Origin: an uncultured Pelagibacteraceae bacterium
Lineage (GTDB): Bacteria > Pseudomonadota > Alphaproteobacteria > Pelagibacterales > Pelagibacteraceae
Reading direction: 5' to 3'
NCBI GenBank assembly: GCA_902566675.1
Contig: CACFJO010000006.1
Location: forward strand, 1 to 35,933
Length of the DNA stretch: 35,933 nucleotides
Each line of letters starts with the position of its first letter. The first letter of the stretch is position 1. Shown here piece by piece: positions 8,461-15,312 of this stretch. A program made the translations under genes and the position numbers. Below the pieces are notes generated by a model that saw only the letters and a list, made by a program, of their open reading frames with translations, searched no databases and was not told where the DNA came from.

Positions 8461-9456
8461 ATGTTAATATCTATTTGTATACCTACTTACAATAGACCGG
8501 AAAATTTACTAAATTGTCTTAATTCATTATCCCTTCAAACTAATAAAAATTTTGAAGTCTGCATTTCAGATAACTGTTCTGACCATGACATAAAAAAAAT
8601 AATAGAGCCGTTTAAAGAAAAATTAAATATCAAATTTTCTAAAAATGAGAAAAATCTGGGTGCTGCTCTTAATTTCTTAAAAGTTGCATCAATGTCTGAG
8701 AGCGAATTCATATGGTTTTTAGGTGATGATGATTTACTTATTCCTTCAGCGATTGAAGAAATTACAAAATTAATTAAAGTAAATCCAGATTGTGATTTCT
8801 ACTGGATTAACTCGTCTCATTTAGACAATAATTATTTAAAAAATTTCAATAGGCCTTTTAACACAAAATTTTTGCCTGAAAATATGCAGAAATTATCTTC
8901 ACTTAACGAAGATAAAAAACTCATGTTTTTTGATTTAATAAAACATAAAATTGCTTTTGATTATTTGTTAGGTGTTTTTGTTTGTGTTTTCAGACGGGAA
9001 GGATGGAAAAATAATTTACACGTAATTGATTACGAAAAAATTAAAGACAAAGAATCATGGTCAAATTTTGAAAACACATGCTTCCATATTAAAATATTTT
9101 GTGAAGCTTTTAAAAATTCAACCTCATATTTTTACTCAAAACCACTAAGCGTAAACTTATATGGAGTTAGAGAGTGGTCAGATATATATCCACTAGTAGA
9201 AATTGTTAGAATTCCTGAGGCTTTAGATTATTATAGGAGTAAAGGTTTGAATTATTTTCAATATATATATGAAAAAAATTATTCGTTAAGAAATTTTTTT
9301 AATTACTTTTTTAAAATATACCTTAATAAAAAGAAGATGGGCTATAAATATATTAATTTTAAAAATCACTTTCTTAAAAATTTAATATATCCAAATGCAT
9401 GGCTATCAATACTTTATTTTTTTATAAGGAAAATTATAAAAAAAGGAGCAAAATGA
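8461..9456 (+). CDS. GT2 family glycosyltransferase (abequosyltransferase RfbV-like)
   Basis: 331 residues. The N-terminal GT-A domain shows SICIPTYNRPENLLNCLNSL, ISDNCS and FLGDDDLL, which provide the nucleotide and metal ligands of GT2 enzymes. NEKNLGAALNFLKV resembles RfbV-type abequosyltransferases of Salmonella. The C-terminal part is basic and aromatic, suggesting membrane-surface binding, with no clear transmembrane run. Lying between the 3-dehydratase and the epimerase, it is a reasonable candidate for transferring the finished deoxy sugar to a lipid-linked glycan. The specificity is inferred only from neighbours. The stop overlaps the next ATG (ATGA). Confidence 0.75.
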   Translation: MLISICIPTYNRPENLLNCLNSLSLQTNKNFEVCISDNCSDHDIKKIIEPFKEKLNIKFSKNEKNLGAALNFLKVASMSESEFIWFLGDDDLLIPSAIEEITKLIKVNPDCDFYWINSSHLDNNYLKNFNRPFNTKFLPENMQKLSSLNEDKKLMFFDLIKHKIAFDYLLGVFVCVFRREGWKNNLHVIDYEKIKDKESWSNFENTCFHIKIFCEAFKNSTSYFYSKPLSVNLYGVREWSDIYPLVEIVRIPEALDYYRSKGLNYFQYIYEKNYSLRNFFNYFFKIYLNKKKMGYKYINFKNHFLKNLIYPNAWLSILYFFIRKIIKKGAK

Positions 9457-9896
9457 AAATTCACGATATAATTGTCACGCCACTTAAAATAATATCTGAT
9501 GATAGAGGTAAAGTTATGCATATGTTGAGAAAAGACGATAAAATCTTTAGTAAATTTGGGGAAATTTATTTTTCAACAATTCTACTAAATAAAATAAAAG
9601 CCTGGCATTTACATAAAGAATCAACTCTTAATTATTCTTGTATAAAAGGAAAAGTGAAATTGGTTCTGTTTGATAATAGAAAAAACAGTCCATCTAAAGG
9701 AGCATTAGAAGAAATAATATTATCACCAACTAATCATTCTTTAATTACAATACCAAATAATATTTGGAATGGTTTTAAAGGATTAAGCAAAGAAGAGTCA
9801 ATTATTGCAAACTGTTTGACGATTCCTCATAATGAAAAAGAAATGGTAAGAATTAGTCATGACGATAAATTAATTAATTATAATTGGAAAAAATAG
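9453..9896 (+). CDS. RmlC-like nucleotide-sugar epimerase (dTDP-4-dehydrorhamnose 3,5-epimerase family)
   Basis: 147 residues from the ATG at 9453, chosen because AAAAGGAGC lies just upstream and the upstream in-frame ATG at 9399 would add 18 residues translated from inside the glycosyltransferase gene. The cupin core is visible: ISDDRGKVMHML, KAWHLHKES (position of the catalytic His of RmlC), CIKGKVKLVLFDNR and IPNNIWNGFKGL. Such proteins epimerise C-3 and/or C-5 next to the 4-keto group of activated sugars. Within this cluster it would set the stereochemistry of the CDP-keto sugar before final reduction. The nucleotide is not readable from the sequence. The next gene starts one base after the stop. 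Confidence 0.75.
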   Translation: MKIHDIIVTPLKIISDDRGKVMHMLRKDDKIFSKFGEIYFSTILLNKIKAWHLHKESTLNYSCIKGKVKLVLFDNRKNSPSKGALEEIILSPTNHSLITIPNNIWNGFKGLSKEESIIANCLTIPHNEKEMVRISHDDKLINYNWKK

Positions 9897-9897
9897 T

Positions 9898-10968
9898 ATG
9901 AAAACTCTATTATTAGTAGCTGGGAGTAGAGCAGGAGCAGATTTTTTTCAAAGTTTGTTGGATGGACATTCGCAAATTTTACAACTTCCTGGGTATTTAA
10001 GAGTAGATAAGCTACATTTGGTTTTCAAAGAAACCAATCCCATTGAAATTGCAAAAAAATTTATTATTTTGAATCCAGAATTTTTTGACTCAAGATACGA
10101 AAAATTTGAAAGATGGAATAGGTTAGGAAAAAAAAAAAATAAATTTTTTATTGTGAGTGAAAAAAAATTTATTAAATATTTCTTCAAAATTTCAAAAAAA
10201 TCAAATCTAGGAAAAGAAAAAATAATAAGAAATTTACATCTAGCATATCATTATGCTAAAGGAGATAGATTGGAAGGAAAAAAAATATTATTAGTACATA
10301 CACATTTGATTTCTTGGACTAAATTGTTTATTCAACAGACAAAACTTAAAAATTTCGAAATTTTACATACTATTCGGTATCCAATCTCTTCAGTCAACTC
10401 TCCTCTTAAAACATGGTTAAGTTTTGAAGATGGAAAACATTTTTTTCCAAAAGATCTTTTTTTTCAATTGAATTTAGTTTTCAACGCTATAAAAATATTA
10501 AAGAAAATAGGCAAAATAAACGTTATTAAACTTGAGGACCTTCACCTTAGAAATGATTTTACTATGAGGGGATTTTGTCGAAAATTTAAGCTTAATTACG
10601 AGAAATGTTTGAATAAATCTACAAAGAATGGACTTTTGTGGTGGGGGGATATAGCCAGCAAAAAGTGGCTTAACGGAATAAATAAAAAATTTAAGACTAG
10701 AATTGATAATGAATTCTTTTTTAATAGGGACTTAATTTTTTTTCAAAATTTATCCGAGAAAATTATGAAAAGATATAATTATAAATTTAATTACCCTAGA
10801 AAAAATTTAATATTTAATATTTTGCCTATGAAATGTGAATTACTTGTATGGAAAAATACATTAAAGCATTTTATAAAAAGTTTTAGGTGGAAACATTTTC
10901 TTTCAATACCATACTTTTACGTTATCAGAATAATATTATTGAATAAAATTTTGTCAGATAAAATTTAA
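9898..10968 (+). CDS. sulfotransferase-family protein
   Basis: 356 residues. The N-terminus LVAGSRAGADFFQSLLDGHS (residues 6-25) corresponds to the 5'-phosphosulfate loop of sulfotransferases (GSxRSGTT..LxxLLxxHP) with altered residues. HTIRYPISSVNSPLKTW (from His157, with Arg160 and Ser164/Ser165) matches the 3'-phosphate-binding segment. NGLLWWGD near residue 242 is also typical. Characterised relatives move sulfate from PAPS to a hydroxyl, here perhaps on a surface sugar. The P-loop is degenerate (AGAD for SGTT), so activity or donor may differ. It lies between the epimerase and rfbF in one run of genes. The minus-strand frame inside it is a shadow. Confidence 0.6.
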   Translation: MKTLLLVAGSRAGADFFQSLLDGHSQILQLPGYLRVDKLHLVFKETNPIEIAKKFIILNPEFFDSRYEKFERWNRLGKKKNKFFIVSEKKFIKYFFKISKKSNLGKEKIIRNLHLAYHYAKGDRLEGKKILLVHTHLISWTKLFIQQTKLKNFEILHTIRYPISSVNSPLKTWLSFEDGKHFFPKDLFFQLNLVFNAIKILKKIGKINVIKLEDLHLRNDFTMRGFCRKFKLNYEKCLNKSTKNGLLWWGDIASKKWLNGINKKFKTRIDNEFFFNRDLIFFQNLSEKIMKRYNYKFNYPRKNLIFNILPMKCELLVWKNTLKHFIKSFRWKHFLSIPYFYVIRIILLNKILSDKI

Positions 10969-10969
10969 A

Positions 10970-11686
10970 ATGAGTGAAAATATGAAAGTTGTTATTTTGT
11001 GTGGTGGTATAGGGTCAAGACTTGCAGAAGAAACAAAATTGATTCCTAAACCAATGGTTAAACTAGATAGAAAACCCATAGTGGAGCATATAATAAATAT
11101 TTATAAATTTTATGGTTTTAAGGATTTTATATTAGCGACTGGTTATAAAAGTGAAATTATTGAAAAATATTTTAAAAAAAAGAAAGGTATCAAATGTATT
11201 TTTACCGGTCTCGAAACTTCCACAGGTGGAAGAATTTTAAGATTAAAGAAATTTTTTCGAAAAGATGAGGTTTTTCTTTTGACTTATGGTGATGGTGTAA
11301 CTAATCATAATATAAATAAATCTTTAAATTTTCATTTAAAACATAAAAAAATTGCGACTTTGACTTCAGTAAAACCACCAGCAAGATTCGGGGAAATTAA
11401 ACTTAATGGAAAGCAGGTAAGATCTTTCAAAGAAAAACCCCAATTAAAGAATAATTGGATTAACGGAGGTTTTTTTATATTTAATTCAAAAATTTTTGAC
11501 CTTATTTCAGGTGATAAAATTATGCTTGAAAGAGAACCATTTCAAAAACTTACAAAAAAGAAAAATCTTATGGCTTATAAGCATCACGGTTTTTGGCAAT
11601 GTATGGATACAATGAGAGATAAAAATATTTTAGTAAAAATGATTAAAGACAAAAGGGCTCCATGGCTCAAATTAAAAAAAAGATAA
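10970..11686 (+). CDS. rfbF: glucose-1-phosphate cytidylyltransferase
   Basis: 238 residues. VVILCGGIGSRLAEETKLIP at residues 7-26 is the pyrophosphorylase signature in its RfbF form, followed by KPMVKLDRKPIVEHI. FLLTYGDGV carries the metal-binding Asp and GFWQCMDTMRDK is the RfbF C-terminal block. It makes CDP-glucose from CTP and glucose 1-phosphate and so supplies rfbG at 3786, though the two are seven kilobases apart with other pathway genes between. A second ATG at 10982 is possible; both precede the nucleotide loop. At about 240 residues it is slightly shorter than the usual 257. It overlaps the following reductase by 25 bases. Confidence 0.85.
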   Translation: MSENMKVVILCGGIGSRLAEETKLIPKPMVKLDRKPIVEHIINIYKFYGFKDFILATGYKSEIIEKYFKKKKGIKCIFTGLETSTGGRILRLKKFFRKDEVFLLTYGDGVTNHNINKSLNFHLKHKKIATLTSVKPPARFGEIKLNGKQVRSFKEKPQLKNNWINGGFFIFNSKIFDLISGDKIMLEREPFQKLTKKKNLMAYKHHGFWQCMDTMRDKNILVKMIKDKRAPWLKLKKR

Positions 11687-12588
11687 AAATTTTAATCGTA
11701 GGCGGAACAGGATTTATTGGTCGTAATCTGGTAAAAAAATGTTTGAAACTTAAGTGGGATGTAAATGTTTTTCACTTAAAAAAAATTAAAAAAAAAAATA
11801 TTATTAAAAAAGTAAAATACTTTCGTGGAAATATAGCCTCAATTTCTGATTTAAAAAAAATTGATAAAAATTTTAACTATGTCGTAAATTGTGGAGGTTA
11901 TGTTGATCATAAGAATAAAAAAGAGGTAAACAAGTTTCAGAATATTGGTTGTAAAAATTTAGTAAGTATTTTCAAAAAAAGAAAAATTGATTTATTTTTA
12001 CAACTTGGATCTAGTTCGGAGTATGGAAAATTGAATTCTCCCCATAGAGAAAGTTTAACTTGTAATCCAAAATCAATTTATGGTAAGGCGAAATTATCTG
12101 CGACTAAATATTTAATTAAAAGTTTTGAAAAAAAAAATTTTCCATGTTCGATTTTAAGATTATATCAAGTATTTGGAGAAGGGCAGGCCACTAATAGAAT
12201 AATCCCTTTTGTGATAAACGCATGTATTAAAAATCAAAAATTTCCTTGCTCAGATGGTAAGCAGTCAAGAGATTTTATCCACGTAGATCAAGTTATTTCA
12301 GCAATTATTAAAACTTTGTTATCGAAAAATTCAGTTGGAGAAATTATAAATATTGGTTCGGGAAAAACAATCAAAATTAAAAGTTTAATCAATAGAATAA
12401 AAAAAATTTTAAAATCTGGAAAACCTGACTTTGGAAGAATTAGAAGAAGGAACGATGAAAATTTGAAGATTTATCCAAATATATCAAAATCATTTGAGAT
12501 TTTAAATTGGAAACCAAAAAATAATTTTTACAATCAATTAATATCAGTAATTAATTATCAAAAAAAATATAGAGATGCAAAAAAATAA
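11662..12588 (+). CDS. NAD-dependent epimerase/dehydratase (probable nucleotide-sugar 4-reductase)
   Basis: 308 residues, extended SDR family. ILIVGGTGFIGRNLV near residues 10-24 binds NAD(P), LQLGSSSEYGK supplies the catalytic Ser/Thr region, and SIYGKAK contains the YxxxK pair. RLYQVFGEGQ and SRDFIHVDQV are later family blocks. In CDP-3,6-dideoxyhexose pathways an SDR of this kind (RfbJ and relatives) reduces the 4-keto group in the last step; that role is inferred from position after rfbF. A plain 4-epimerase is the alternative. It overlaps rfbF at its start and the next glycosyltransferase at its end by 14 bases. Confidence 0.75.
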   Translation: MAQIKKKIKILIVGGTGFIGRNLVKKCLKLKWDVNVFHLKKIKKKNIIKKVKYFRGNIASISDLKKIDKNFNYVVNCGGYVDHKNKKEVNKFQNIGCKNLVSIFKKRKIDLFLQLGSSSEYGKLNSPHRESLTCNPKSIYGKAKLSATKYLIKSFEKKNFPCSILRLYQVFGEGQATNRIIPFVINACIKNQKFPCSDGKQSRDFIHVDQVISAIIKTLLSKNSVGEIINIGSGKTIKIKSLINRIKKILKSGKPDFGRIRRRNDENLKIYPNISKSFEILNWKPKNNFYNQLISVINYQKKYRDAKK

Positions 12589-13372
12589 ACCTTTAGTAAG
12601 TATTATTATGAACTGCTATAATGGAGAAAAATTTCTTAAAACATCCATTAGAAGTGTAATTAATCAATCTTATAAAAATTGGGAATTAATTTTTTGGGAT
12701 AATTTTTCTAATGATAAAAGCGAAAATATTTTTAGAAAATTTAAAGACAAAAGACTTAAATTTTTTAAGGGAAAAAAATTTGTTAAATTATATAATGCAA
12801 GAAATTTAGCTATCAAAAAAGCATCTGGCGATTTTATTTGTTTTTTAGATACAGATGACTATTATAAAAAAAATTACCTTAAAGAATTCGTCAAAAAAAT
12901 TTCAGTTGAGAAATGTTCTATAGTTTGCTCTAAATATTTGATAAAAAATTATAAAAAAAAAGACTTGTACATAAATAACAATAAAGACTTTCCAAATATA
13001 TTATCAACTCAAAGTTTGCTTAATAAATATGTGATTGGAGTTTTAGCAATAATGATTAAAAAAAAAATATTAAAAGATTTTAAATTTAATAAAAATTATG
13101 AAGTTATAGGTGACTTTGACTTATTCATTAAGTTGAGCACAATTTATAAAATTCATTATATTAACAAACCTTTAGCAGTTTACAGAGTTCATGGTGATAA
13201 TTTTTCAGCGAAAAAACTAAATATTTATATAAATGAATTAAAAAATTGGGTATTAGTATTCAATAAAAAAAATAAAAACAAATATGATTTAAACAGATTA
13301 AAAACTTTCGTAATGAAATTAAAAATAAAGTCACATATAAAAAAATTCTTTTTAAATACTAATTATTTGTAA
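12575..13372 (+). CDS. GT2 family glycosyltransferase
   Basis: 265 residues. VSIIMNCYNGEKFLKTSIRS starts the GT-A domain, with FWDNFSNDKS and CFLDTDDYY (DxD-like metal site) after it, and VIGDFDLFIKLS plus AVYRVHGDNFS toward the acceptor side. These are standard GT2 features of O-antigen and capsule enzymes. It is the last protein gene of the glycan island: a tRNA gene begins 10 bases after its stop. The tRNA promoter probably lies over its 3' end, since I see no terminator between. Donor and acceptor sugars are unknown. Lysine-rich composition with long A runs is like that of the other island genes. Confidence 0.8.
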   Translation: MQKNKPLVSIIMNCYNGEKFLKTSIRSVINQSYKNWELIFWDNFSNDKSENIFRKFKDKRLKFFKGKKFVKLYNARNLAIKKASGDFICFLDTDDYYKKNYLKEFVKKISVEKCSIVCSKYLIKNYKKKDLYINNNKDFPNILSTQSLLNKYVIGVLAIMIKKKILKDFKFNKNYEVIGDFDLFIKLSTIYKIHYINKPLAVYRVHGDNFSAKKLNIYINELKNWVLVFNKKNKNKYDLNRLKTFVMKLKIKSHIKKFFLNTNYL

Positions 13373-13375
13373 AAT
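13370..13375 (+). promoter_or_regulatory. candidate -10 box of the tRNA-Val gene
   Basis: TAAAAT lies 7 bases before the first base of the tRNA, the right distance for a start at or beside the mature 5' end. It overlaps the stop codon of the glycosyltransferase gene. The matching -35 is weak (TTCTTT at 13346-13351, 18-base spacer), so read-through from the island operon remains possible. Confidence 0.3.
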
Positions 13376-13382
13376 TGATATA

Positions 13383-13457
13383 GGGCGTGTAGTTCAGTGG
13401 TAGAACGCTTCGTTGACATCGAAGAGGTCATAAGTTCAATTCTTATCACGCCCACCA
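13383..13457 (+). tRNA. tRNA-Val (GAC)
   Basis: A full cloverleaf is visible. The acceptor stem pairs GGGCGTG with CACGCCC, the D arm is GTTC/GAAC around AGTGGTA, and the anticodon stem is CTTCG/CGAAG with loop TTGACAT (anticodon GAC, valine). The T arm is ATAAG/CTTAT around TTCAATT, the discriminator is A, and CCA is encoded at 13455-13457. It separates the variable glycan island from the 5S/rpmJ core block. Confidence 0.95.
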
Positions 13458-13487
13458 TATTTCCTCAAAAAAGCTTATTTTATTCTA

Positions 13488-13516
13488 TTTACATCTTATT
13501 TTAAAAATAATATAAG
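13488..13516 (+). promoter_or_regulatory. sigma-70-type promoter of the 5S rRNA gene
   Basis: TTTACA (13488-13493) and TATAAG (13511-13516) are separated by exactly 17 bases. The predicted start falls about 5-7 bases further on, at or next to the first bases of 5S (13521-13523). It is the best-spaced promoter-like element I found in the window. It fits a 5S gene that is not part of a 16S-23S operon and must be transcribed by itself. Confidence 0.55.
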
Positions 13517-13520
13517 ATCC

Positions 13521-13638
13521 TGCCTGGTAATTTTTGCGAAGGGGTTACACCCGATCCCATTCCGAACTCGGAAGTTAAGTCCTTCAGCGCCGATGGTACT
13601 TTGTCTTAAGATATGGGAGAGTAGGACATTGCCAGGCT
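13521..13638 (+). rRNA. rrf: 5S ribosomal RNA
   Basis: About 118 bases closed by a terminal stem (GCCTGGTAAT near 13522 with ATTGCCAGGC ending near 13638). Inside are the hallmark 5S segments GGGGTTACACCCGATCCCAT, CCGAACTCGGAAGTTAAG and GCCGATGGTACT, then GGGAGAGTAGGACA. The exact ends are set by the stem and may shift by a base or two. No 16S or 23S sequence is present in the window, so the gene stands alone between tRNA-Val and rpmJ, as known for SAR11 genomes. The minus-strand frame across it is meaningless. Confidence 0.95.
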
Positions 13639-13646
13639 TTAAAATT

Positions 13647-13772
13647 ATGAAAATAGCTAGCTCATTAAAATCACTAAAAAAAAGAGATTTAAATTCCAAA
13701 TTAGTAAAGCGAAGGGGAAAACTTTACGTGATTAATAAAAAAAATCCCAAATTCAAAGCTCGTCAAGGCTAA
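13647..13772 (+). CDS. rpmJ: ribosomal protein bL36
   Basis: 41 residues, the usual size of the alphaproteobacterial zinc-free form: [14 protein letters not shown], then [20 protein letters not shown] and a last Gly. The Cys-Cys-Cys-His zinc site of the other L36 type is absent. The protein binds 23S rRNA in the large subunit. The start lies only 8 bases after the 5S rRNA end and there is no clear Shine-Dalgarno, so the message is probably made by reading through 5S and released by its processing. Two bases separate its stop from the next small gene. Confidence 0.93.
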   Translation: MKIASSLKSLKKRDLNSKLVKRRGKLYVINKKNPKFKARQG

Positions 13773-13774
13773 AG

Positions 13775-13885
13775 ATGAGTAATAATGATTTTAAAAAAAC
13801 ATACGACGGTTTCACCAAGTTTGTTTTGTGGGGAACAATTGCAGTGATTGCTATTTTAGTAATTTTAGCTATTACATTACTTTAA
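13775..13885 (+). CDS. small membrane protein, aa3-type cytochrome oxidase subunit IV-like
   Basis: 36 residues: a short polar N-terminus (MSNNDFKKTYDGFTKF) and one membrane helix (VLWGTIAVIAILVILAITLL). Alphaproteobacteria carry a short one-helix protein of this shape, annotated as the bacterial aa3 cytochrome c oxidase subunit IV family, often just before pntAA, which is where this one lies. AAGG six bases upstream of the ATG is a plausible ribosome site. The name rests on size, topology and position. A role in the transhydrogenase, in oxidase, or as an unrelated microprotein cannot be told apart here. Confidence 0.65.
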   Translation: MSNNDFKKTYDGFTKFVLWGTIAVIAILVILAITLL

Positions 13886-13903
13886 AATCTAAAGATTAAT
13901 AAA

Positions 13904-14998
13904 ATGATAGTTGGTTCAATTAAAGAAAACACAGCATTAGAAAAAAGAGTTTCTTTAACTCCTGAGTCAGCGAAAAATATCATTGGACTTGGATTAAAAG
14001 TATGTATTGAAAAAGGTTATGCACTTCACCTAGGAATTGAGGACATAGAATATAACGATATTGGAGTTGAGATAAAAGCTTCATCAAAAGAAGTATTAAA
14101 TTCAAGTGACTTAATTACGAAAGTAAATTGTCCCTCGGAAGATGAAATTGAAATTTTAAAAGATCATACAATTTTAATTGGAATGCTTAATCCATTAAAA
14201 AATAAAAACCAAATTGATAAAATTATAAATAAAAAGATTAAGCCTTTTTCTTTAGAATTATTGCCTAGAATTACAAGAGCTCAATCAATGGACGTTTTAT
14301 CTTCCCAATCTAATTTGGCTGGATATAGAGCAGTTGTTGATTGTGTTGCAGAATTTGAAAAAGCTGTGCCTATGATGATGACAGCGGCAGGTACCGTTCC
14401 AGCAGCAAAAGTTTTAGTTATTGGTGCAGGCGTAGCAGGCTTACAAGCTATTGCTACCGCTAAAAGATTAGGCGCGATCGTTTCAGCAACAGACGTAAGA
14501 GCAGCATCTAAAGAACAAGTAGAAAGCTTAGGCGGTAAATTTTTAACAGTTGAACAAAACGAAGATATGGAAACTGCTGGTGGATATGCAAAAGAAGCAT
14601 CAGGTGAGTATAAAAAAAAACAAGCAGAAATGATGAAGGAAGCTCTAAAAAAAAATGATATTGTTATATGTACAGCATTAATTCCTGGAAAACCTGCTCC
14701 AAGAATACTAACGGAGGATTTAGTTAAACTTATGAAGCCTGGGTCAATTGTTTATGATTTAGCAGCAGAACAAGGAGGAAATTCTGCATTTTCAGAAGCA
14801 GGCAAAATTAATTCAGTAGGTGGGGTAAAGATAATAGGAGTTAAAAGTTTAATGAACAGCTTACCACTTACTGCCTCAAATTTATATGCTAAAAACTTAT
14901 TTAGTTTTATTCGTAACTTGTATAGTAAAGAAAAAAAAGATTTTAATATTAATTTAGAGGACGAGATAATAGAAAAATCATTAATTAAAAGAGTTTAA
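13904..14998 (+). CDS. pntA: NAD(P) transhydrogenase subunit alpha, part 1 (domain I)
   Basis: 364 residues, the soluble NAD(H)-binding domain I as a separate polypeptide, as in many alphaproteobacteria (PntAA). The N-terminal part is alanine dehydrogenase-like (ENTALEKRVSLTPESAK), followed by RAQSMDVLSSQSNLAGYRAV and the Rossmann segment VLVIGAGVAGLQAIATAKRL with SATDVR after it. With PntAB and PntB it uses the proton gradient to move hydride from NADH to NADP+, which supplies NADPH. The gene begins 18 bases after the microprotein and ends 2 bases before pntAB; the three pnt genes and the next gene form one unit. Confidence 0.93.
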   Translation: MIVGSIKENTALEKRVSLTPESAKNIIGLGLKVCIEKGYALHLGIEDIEYNDIGVEIKASSKEVLNSSDLITKVNCPSEDEIEILKDHTILIGMLNPLKNKNQIDKIINKKIKPFSLELLPRITRAQSMDVLSSQSNLAGYRAVVDCVAEFEKAVPMMMTAAGTVPAAKVLVIGAGVAGLQAIATAKRLGAIVSATDVRAASKEQVESLGGKFLTVEQNEDMETAGGYAKEASGEYKKKQAEMMKEALKKNDIVICTALIPGKPAPRILTEDLVKLMKPGSIVYDLAAEQGGNSAFSEAGKINSVGGVKIIGVKSLMNSLPLTASNLYAKNLFSFIRNLYSKEKKDFNINLEDEIIEKSLIKRV

Positions 14999-15000
14999 TT

Positions 15001-15312
15001 ATGGAAATAGATCCGTTTATATTTAGATTAAGCATTTTTATTTTATCGATCTTTATTGGTTATTATGTTGTATGGAGTGTTACACCATCGCTTCATACTC
15101 CATTGATGTCAGTCACTAACGCCATTTCATCAGTCATTATTGTAGGTGCTATCATTGCAGCTTTAGCAGGAAATTCTGAGAATATTTTTAATACATCGAG
15201 TATCTTTGGATTTATAGCTATCATTTTAGCAGCAATAAATATTTTTGGAGGCTTCTTGGTGACTCAAAGAATGCTTCAAATGTACAAAAAAAAGAAAGAT
15301 AAAAAGAAATGA
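15001..15312 (+). CDS. NAD(P) transhydrogenase subunit alpha, part 2 (membrane domain)
   Basis: 103 residues, the PntAB piece. It has three hydrophobic helices (about residues 8-28, 38-58 and 64-85) with the family block SLHTPLMSVTNAISSVI between the first two, then a lysine-rich cytoplasmic tail (MYKKKKDKKK). It forms part of the proton channel with the PntB membrane region in the inner membrane. Its stop overlaps the pntB start by 4 bases. Confidence 0.92.
   Translation: MEIDPFIFRLSIFILSIFIGYYVVWSVTPSLHTPLMSVTNAISSVIIVGAIIAALAGNSENIFNTSSIFGFIAIILAAINIFGGFLVTQRMLQMYKKKKDKKK

Noticed and set aside
10647-10652. G6 run in the sulfotransferase-like gene as a frameshift site
   Set aside because: The frame is continuous and gives the typical LLWWGD segment, so nothing is broken.
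13496-13699. 67-residue minus-strand frame
   Set aside because: It runs antisense through the 5S rRNA gene and into rpmJ; the translation follows rRNA sequence and has no protein-like character.
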